Notes under the pieces: model-generated
What the model was told of the DNA's origin: nothing
What the model saw: the letters and a program-made list of their open reading frames with translations, nothing else
The model's database searches: none
Assembly: GCA_034096865.1 (NCBI GenBank)
Contig: JAWQFJ010018442.1
Location: 1 to 10,000, forward strand
Reading direction: 5' to 3'
Origin: Theodoxus fluviatilis
Lineage: Eukaryota; Mollusca; Gastropoda; Cycloneritida; Neritidae
DNA length: 10,000 nucleotides
Program-made: the position numbers and the translations under genes
In this document: positions 5,984 through 10,000 of the stretch, one piece after another
Numbering within the stretch: position 1 is the stretch's first letter
Layout: each line of letters starts with the position of its first letter

Positions 5984-6655
5984 CTATCGCCACCACCACC
6001 TCTACCACTATCACCACCACCACCTCTACCACTACCACCACCACCACCACCACCTCTACCAATATCACCACCACCACCTCTACCACTATCACCACCACCA
6101 CCTCTACCACTATCACCACCACCACCACCTCTACCACTATCACCACCACCACCACCACCTCTACCACTATCACCACCACCACCTCTACCACTACCACCAC
6201 CACCACCTCTACCACTATCACCACCACCACCTCTACCACTATCACCACCACCACCACCACCACTACCACTATCACCACCACCACCTCTACCACTACCACC
6301 ACCACCACCACCACCTCTACCACTATCACCACCACCACCTCTACCACTATCACCACCACCACCACCTCTACCACTATCACCACCACCACCACCACCTCTA
6401 CCACTATCACCACCACCACCACCACCTCTACCACTATCACCACCACCACCACCACCTCTACCACTATCACCACCACCACCACCACCTCTACCACTATCAC
6501 CACCACCACCACCACCTCTACCACTATCACCACCACCACCACCACCTCTACCACTATCACCACCACCACCACCACCTCTACCACTATCACCACCGCCACC
6601 TCTACCACTATCACCGCCACCATCTCTACCACTATCACCACCACCACCACCATCA
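5984..6655 (+). repeat. CAC/TAC/TAT trinucleotide-based higher-order array
   Basis: About 670 bp of CCTCTACCACTATCACCACC repeats. About 23 units begin with CCTCTACCAC and are followed by variable numbers of CAC triplets, giving unit lengths of 24, 27 or 30 bp. Seven consecutive units near 6370-6590 have a uniform 30-bp period. The plus strand is almost free of G. Because every unit is a multiple of 3, all frames stay open: one plus frame reads His/Leu/Tyr, another Thr/Ser/Ile, and the minus strand reads Val/Ile/Glu. These are not genes. The array lies wholly inside an intron whose flanking exons join in phase. Confidence 0.95.
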
Positions 6656-6779
6656 CCAGCGCATCAACAGCAACAACATTAACTGTAAATGGTGCAGCAG
6701 TCACACCAGCAACTGTTGCAGCTGAGACAGCTGCAGCAACAACAACAACAATAACAACAGCAGCGACAACAACAACAAT
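6656..6779 (+). repeat. CAA/CAG-rich degenerate trinucleotide repeat
   Basis: A short imperfect array of CAA, ACA and GCAG triplets continuing from the CAC array, purest around 6735-6778. It extends the Thr/Ala open frame of the array but shows no coding signal. Confidence 0.8.
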
Positions 6780-7070
6780 TAAAAATACAATGACACGGCG
6801 TCAAACGAAAGCACATGATTGTAGAAGTCCAATGTTGTTGTCTTGAAGTCCAAAACCATCAAACAATTTACTTCGGAAATTAGGAATTGCAACAGGAGTA
6901 GAAACAGAGCCACTTCAAAACTAAACAAACAAACAAACAAACAAACACAAGAAGATACAAGTGCAGTTCACTCCCATATCACCAGCAACCCAAGACGCGG
7001 GCAGCTTGTCCCTCCACTAACCCCCTGATCCTGTAACCCTTTCAACCCCCTCACCCTGACCCTCCCACAG
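6780..7070 (+). other. End of the intron before exon E, with an (AAAC)n tract
   Basis: A-rich sequence with about six AAAC repeats near 6922-6947. It is followed by a C/T-rich stretch with the acceptor CCCTGACCCTCCCACAG at 7054-7070. No gene is seen here. Confidence 0.65.
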
Positions 7071-7325
7071 CTGGCAGTCAACGGGTCGGCCTCGGCTGCC
7101 GGAGGGGGTGGGACCAGCACCTTCAACAGCTACTTCGCATCGAGCGCCTCTGCCGGCGGGGGTGGCGGTGCTGGCGGTGACAGCTATGACTCCGCCACTC
7201 TGCGTGCAACCAACACCTTCACCAACAAAGGCACCGTCATCGGCACCCCCAAGGCCGCCAGGGCCCACCTGGGCTCCTCCGCCTCCCAGGGGGGGTCGTC
7301 TGTCGGGGGCTACTCCGCCTACCAG
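7071..7325 (+). CDS. NRXN1: Neurexin exon E: cytoplasmic tail segment
   Basis: This exon encodes 85 codons in phase 0 at both ends, in frame with exon D. It begins LAVNGSASAAGGGG, passes through a second Gly run, then DSYDSATLRATNTFTNKGTV and GTPKAARAHLGSS, and ends GGSSVGGYSAYQ. The non-repetitive middle, rich in Ser, Thr and Tyr, is the likely functional part. I believe similar tails occur in invertebrate neurexins but cannot verify that here. The acceptor is CCCTCCCACAG and the donor is CAG followed by GTAATG. The exon contains no ATG, GTG or TTG in frame, so a scan for start-bounded open frames overlooks it. Beyond the donor the frame runs 39 more codons into repeat and stops near 7443. 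No PDZ ligand (EYYV/EWYV type) is present, so at least one more exon must follow. The call rests on phase match, splice sites and composition. Confidence 0.72.
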
Positions 7326-7385
7326 GTAATGGGGGGACAGGAGCAGAGACAAGGTGTATGTGCAGGTGTAGGAATTGCAGCTGCG

Positions 7386-7830
7386 TGGAGTAACAGTAGG
7401 CGTAGTCTTAAGAGTAGCAGCTGGAGCAGATTTTGGAGTTGACAGTAGGAGTAGATGTAGGAGCAACGCCAGGAGTAATTGTAGGTGTAACAGTAGGAGC
7501 AGTTGGTTGATGGAGTAACAGTAGTGGTAAGAGTAGCAGTTGGAGCAGATTTAGGAGTTGACAGTAGGAGTAGATGTAGGAGCAACGCCAGGAGTAATTG
7601 TAGGTGTAACAGTAGGAGTAGTTGGTTGATGGAGTAACAGTAGTGGTAAGAGTAGCAGTTGGAGCAGGCGAAGGAGTTGACAGTAGGAGTAGATGCAGGA
7701 GCAACGCCATGAGTATTTGTAGGAGTAATAGTAGGAGTAGTTGGTTGATGGAGTAACAGTAGGCACAGTCCTAGAGTAGCAGTTGAAGCAGATGCAGGAG
7801 TTAACAATAGGAGTAAATGTAAAGGTAAGC
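7386..7830 (+). repeat. 119-bp tandem repeat built of GTAGGA-like hexamers
   Basis: About 3.5 copies, anchored on TGGAGTAACAG at 7386, 7511, 7630 and 7749. The spacings are 125, 119 and 119 bp, and the first unit has a 6-bp insertion. The units are themselves made of degenerate GTAGGAGTA/GTAACAGTA hexamers and contain GTTGGTTGATGG and GAGCAACGCCA landmarks. Copies 2 and 3 are nearly identical and copy 4 fades after about 65 bp. Since 119 is not a multiple of 3, the minus-strand open frames across it change frame from unit to unit, which argues against coding. Confidence 0.92.
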
Positions 7831-8083
7831 GAAAGCGTAGGGATAATAGTAGCTGTAGGGGTAAATGTAGGAGTAGGTGTGGTGGTATTAGAAGGAGTCG
7901 TTATAGGAGTAACAACAGATGTATGTGTAGAAATATCAGTGGGTGTAGGTGTGGGATTAGCCCTAAGTATAGGATGTAAATAGGTTGAAGGATGAGTCGT
8001 GGTGTAGCAGCAACAAGAGTACTTGCGAAGTAGATACAGTGTGTATGTTAAACAATAGTTCAGTTGGTAGAAGTAGCTTGACG
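7831..8083 (+). repeat. Degenerate GTAGGTGTA-rich sequence
   Basis: This stretch continues the hexamer style of the preceding array (GTAGGAGTAGGTGTG, GTAACAACAGATGTATGTG) but without a fixed period. It grades into ordinary sequence after about 7985. No gene is recognised. Confidence 0.6.
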
Positions 8084-8204
8084 ATGGTGGTGGTGGTGGT
8101 GGTGGTGGTGGTAGTGATGGTAGCGGTAGTGGCAATGATGGTGATGGCAGTTGTAGCAGTAATAGTAGTAGTAGTTGCAGCAGCAGCGGCAGCAGCAGTA
8201 GTAA

Positions 8205-8236
<32 letters not shown>

Positions 8237-8300
8237 TAGTAGTTGAAGTAAGTATGAACGTAGGAACAGGAGAAGTAGTAGCATCAGGAATAGAGTAGCA
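8084..8300 (+). repeat. (GGT)n and (AGT/AGC)n trinucleotide arrays
   Basis: Nine GGT triplets (8085-8111) are followed by degenerate GGT/AGT/AGC triplets, then a long AGT tract up to about 8236 with an internal GCAGCAGCGGCAG block. Poly-Val, poly-Ser or poly-Tyr open frames here are repeat artefacts. Confidence 0.92.
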
Positions 8301-8360
8301 GTAAGAATAGCAGCAGAATGAGATTAATCAGCTGGGATGCAAATAGTAACCATGCCAGGA

Positions 8361-8380
8361 GGGGGGGGGGGGGGGGGGGG
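8361..8380 (+). repeat. Poly(G) run of 20
   Basis: Twenty uninterrupted G residues, the second long G run in the window on the same strand. Confidence 0.9.
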
Positions 8381-8954
8381 TAGACTAAGTAGGCCTACCA
8401 GAGACAGACGTAGCAGGCGGCGATAGCGAGAAATTAGACATTCTAGTTGAAGAAGTGGTAACCTCATGGCTGACCAATGTGAACTCGTGTCATTCACTCT
8501 CATCGCGTCACACATCGCTACACCAAAGCTGATCGGAAAGCAGCGTTCTGTCAGTAAAACCCATCTGAAAGCATCCTTCACCAGAACTCCGTACTCGATC
8601 AGCCTCTGCATCCTTCGTTCAGTCTTCTGTCACGATTCCCGCCCAGCGCCCAGTCACACCAGCATGGCCTTGTGTGGCTTTGGTGGGCCGACTTACTGAC
8701 TGAATCACCGCTGTGTTGCTGCATGGTTTGCGACGTGACGTCTTCTGTGGTTACTGTTCGGGTGTTCTCACTGACTCAGCATGTTGAGTTAATTACTCGA
8801 GTATTTTGCCTATTGGTGTCGTTTCTTTACCTCGGTTTTGCACTGGCTTTGGTTCTGGCTTTGGTTTTGACTTAATTTTATAATGCTAGTTGTGTCAGCT
8901 GTGTATATTTTGCAATATGTTTCTGTTCATCCTTTAGTGTCAACACTCTCTCTG
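8381..8954 (+). other. Unassigned sequence, no supported gene
   Basis: Mixed-composition sequence of about 570 bp. Two overlapping plus-strand open frames (77 and 67 codons, at 8466-8699 and 8672-8875) carry no domain I recognise. They have no convincing splice sites in phase 0 that would join them to exon E. A near-consensus cAMP-response half site (TGACGTC) is at 8736-8742. From 8780 the sequence turns T-rich. It is probably the next neurexin intron. Confidence 0.5.
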
Positions 8955-9048
8955 TTCATGTATGTGTCGTACTTACGAATAATGGCGCATAGTTCACTTC
9001 TTCATGTATGTGTCGTACTTACGAATAATGGCGCGCATAGTTCACTTG
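8955..9048 (+). repeat. 46-bp tandem duplication
   Basis: The block starting TTCATGTATGTGTCGTACTT occurs at 8955-9000 and again at 9001-9048. The two copies are identical apart from an extra GC dinucleotide in the second copy (GCGCGC against GCGC). A degenerate third piece (GTACTTGTGAATTA) follows. Confidence 0.95.
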
Positions 9049-9384
9049 TGTTGTACTTGTGAATTACACTGTCAGCGCGTCGAACAACACAAACATTAAC
9101 GCTGTAAGATCAAGTCATATTGTTCGTGAAAAGGTTTAAATTGCATAACGTTAATGTTGTCCTTACTTCTCATAACTCACAACAATAACAATAATATTTT
9201 CTGTTATGACTGATTTATTTGTATGGCATACTTATAGGAAGTTCGCTGTTGTTATAGTGCTTGAAAAATGCGAGTAATGTCAAAATACATATTGTAAAAT
9301 ATCATTTCAATACTGAGACTGCTCATAAAATATGAGAAAGAAGAACAAAATCATGAAAACGAAATACCGCTTCTGATTTGAATG

Positions 9385-9387
<3 letters not shown>
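9049..9387 (+). other. AT-rich sequence, no gene
   Basis: AT-rich, non-repetitive sequence with stop codons in all frames. No exon or known element is recognised. Confidence 0.5.
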
Positions 9388-9428
<41 letters not shown>

Positions 9429-9470
9429 TAACGACGAACAACATAGTTTATTTTTAGGCCCTGAGTGAGT

Positions 9471-9505
<35 letters not shown>
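9388..9505 (+). repeat. Two (GA)n microsatellite tracts
   Basis: (GA)n tracts at about 9388-9427 and 9467-9505 are separated by 40 bp of AT-rich sequence. The second is interrupted by one AAAG. Confidence 0.93.
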
Positions 9506-9506
<1 letters not shown>

Positions 9507-9928
9507 TTGATTGATTACACTTTAATTTTCAAGGGAAATACATGAATTAGGCATAACTGCCTATCTTACATCCAGCCCTTGTTAAAACAAGAAAACAAAC
9601 AAACAAATCCATTCCCATCCCCCACCCCTGGGTACTGACGGCAGCCAAGAATTCAAAGTGACATTGGGGAGTTAAACGGGTACACCTACACCGTGATTTT
9701 GGTAAGCTTCGTCATGTTCCAAACTTTCATTGACAGAGAGGATAAAAACCTAAATGTCTTTTAAAAAAATCAGTTTTTCCTTTCATAATGATGTTAAAAG
9801 TATAAACTTTCCCGAGGCAATATTAATTCTATGTTAAGAAAAGAAAACAATATGTACTAATCGTCGTCAAACGTAATGTAAATAGAGTAATGGCAGAATT
9901 ATGTACCTTCTATGCGCTAAAAATGTAA
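9506..9928 (+). other. AT-rich sequence, no gene
   Basis: It begins TTGATTGATTACACTTTAA, a style common at the ends of dispersed repeats. It contains a short AAAC repeat (9592-9606) and otherwise no recognisable gene or exon. Confidence 0.45.
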
Positions 9929-10000
9929 TCTCTCTCTCTGTCTCTCTCTCTCTTTCTCTATCTCTCTCTCCCTCCCTATCTCCCTCTCTCCCTCCCCCCC
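9929..10000 (+). repeat. (TC)n / CCCT pyrimidine tract running off the window
   Basis: CT dinucleotide repeat turning into CCCT-type repeat and a final C run. It is truncated by the window end and is the reverse complement of the GA tracts about 430 bp upstream. Confidence 0.93.

Noticed and set aside
5868..6846. His/Leu/Tyr, Thr/Ser and Val/Ile/Glu open frames of 260 to 290 codons
   Set aside because: They are three readings of one trinucleotide array inside an intron. The flanking exons join in phase without it.
7319..8135. Overlapping minus-strand open frames rich in Thr, Pro, Tyr and Cys
   Set aside because: They shift frame at each 119-bp unit and consist of hexamer repeat. There are no motifs or splice context.
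8324..8875. Small open frames on both strands near 8324-8875
   Set aside because: They have no recognisable domain and no good splice signals compatible with phase 0, and one begins in the poly(G) complement.
9650..9690. Second SINE remnant, from GACATTGGGGAG and AAACGGGTAC resembling the core near 4745-4785
   Set aside because: The match is only about 20 bp with a gap, has no tRNA-like head nearby, and is too short to separate from chance.
7326..10000. Terminal neurexin exon with a PDZ-binding C-terminus
   Set aside because: I looked for codons encoding EYYV/EWYV-type endings before a stop after an acceptor and found none. The last exon is probably beyond the window.

Overview
The window is a piece of a eukaryotic, invertebrate nuclear genome, most probably a mollusc. 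It carries five consecutive plus-strand exons of one gene, the 3' half of a neurexin. Introns occupy almost 90% of the window and are made largely of simple and tandem repeats. There is no prokaryotic architecture such as operons, ribosome binding sites or densely packed genes. The invertebrate and mollusc assignment is inference: it rests on a neurexin divergent from vertebrate forms, a compact intron layout, and a SINE core of a type I associate with marine invertebrates.

Gene layout. An acceptor at 22-23 opens exon A (24-201), the first part of the last laminin-G/LNS domain (LNS6 in alpha-neurexin numbering). Exon B (2289-2490) is the rest of that domain. Exon C (3470-3712) is a Pro/Gly/Thr-rich extracellular stalk. 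Exon D (5020-5266) is the transmembrane helix plus a Cys-containing juxtamembrane segment and a Gly/Ala-rich stretch. Exon E (7071-7325) is more cytoplasmic tail. Splice phases agree throughout (0, 1, 2, 2, 0, 0), giving one open frame of 1125 nt (375 codons). Upstream LNS/EGF exons and the last exon with the expected C-terminal PDZ ligand are not in the window.

Introns. Each has its own repeat class. Intron A-B is (GGGA)n then (GGAT)n. Intron B-C is a (GT)n tract facing a (CA)n tract as an imperfect inverted repeat. Intron C-D has a 16-unit, 25-bp minisatellite, a tRNA-derived SINE and a 23-nt G run. Intron D-E has a (CAC/TAC/TAT) higher-order array and CAA repeats. The last intron has a 119-bp tandem repeat, GGT/AGT arrays, a 20-nt G run, a 46-bp duplication and GA/TC tracts. 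The very long open frames over these arrays are artefacts of low-complexity sequence that cannot form stop codons.

How it works together. The exons build the synapse-facing LNS domain, the stalk, the membrane anchor and the tail of a presynaptic adhesion receptor. The most interesting point is positional: the A-B intron sits exactly where vertebrate neurexins place alternatively spliced segment 4 (SS4), and here it is filled by G-rich purine repeat. I found no new enzymatic, defence or mobile system.
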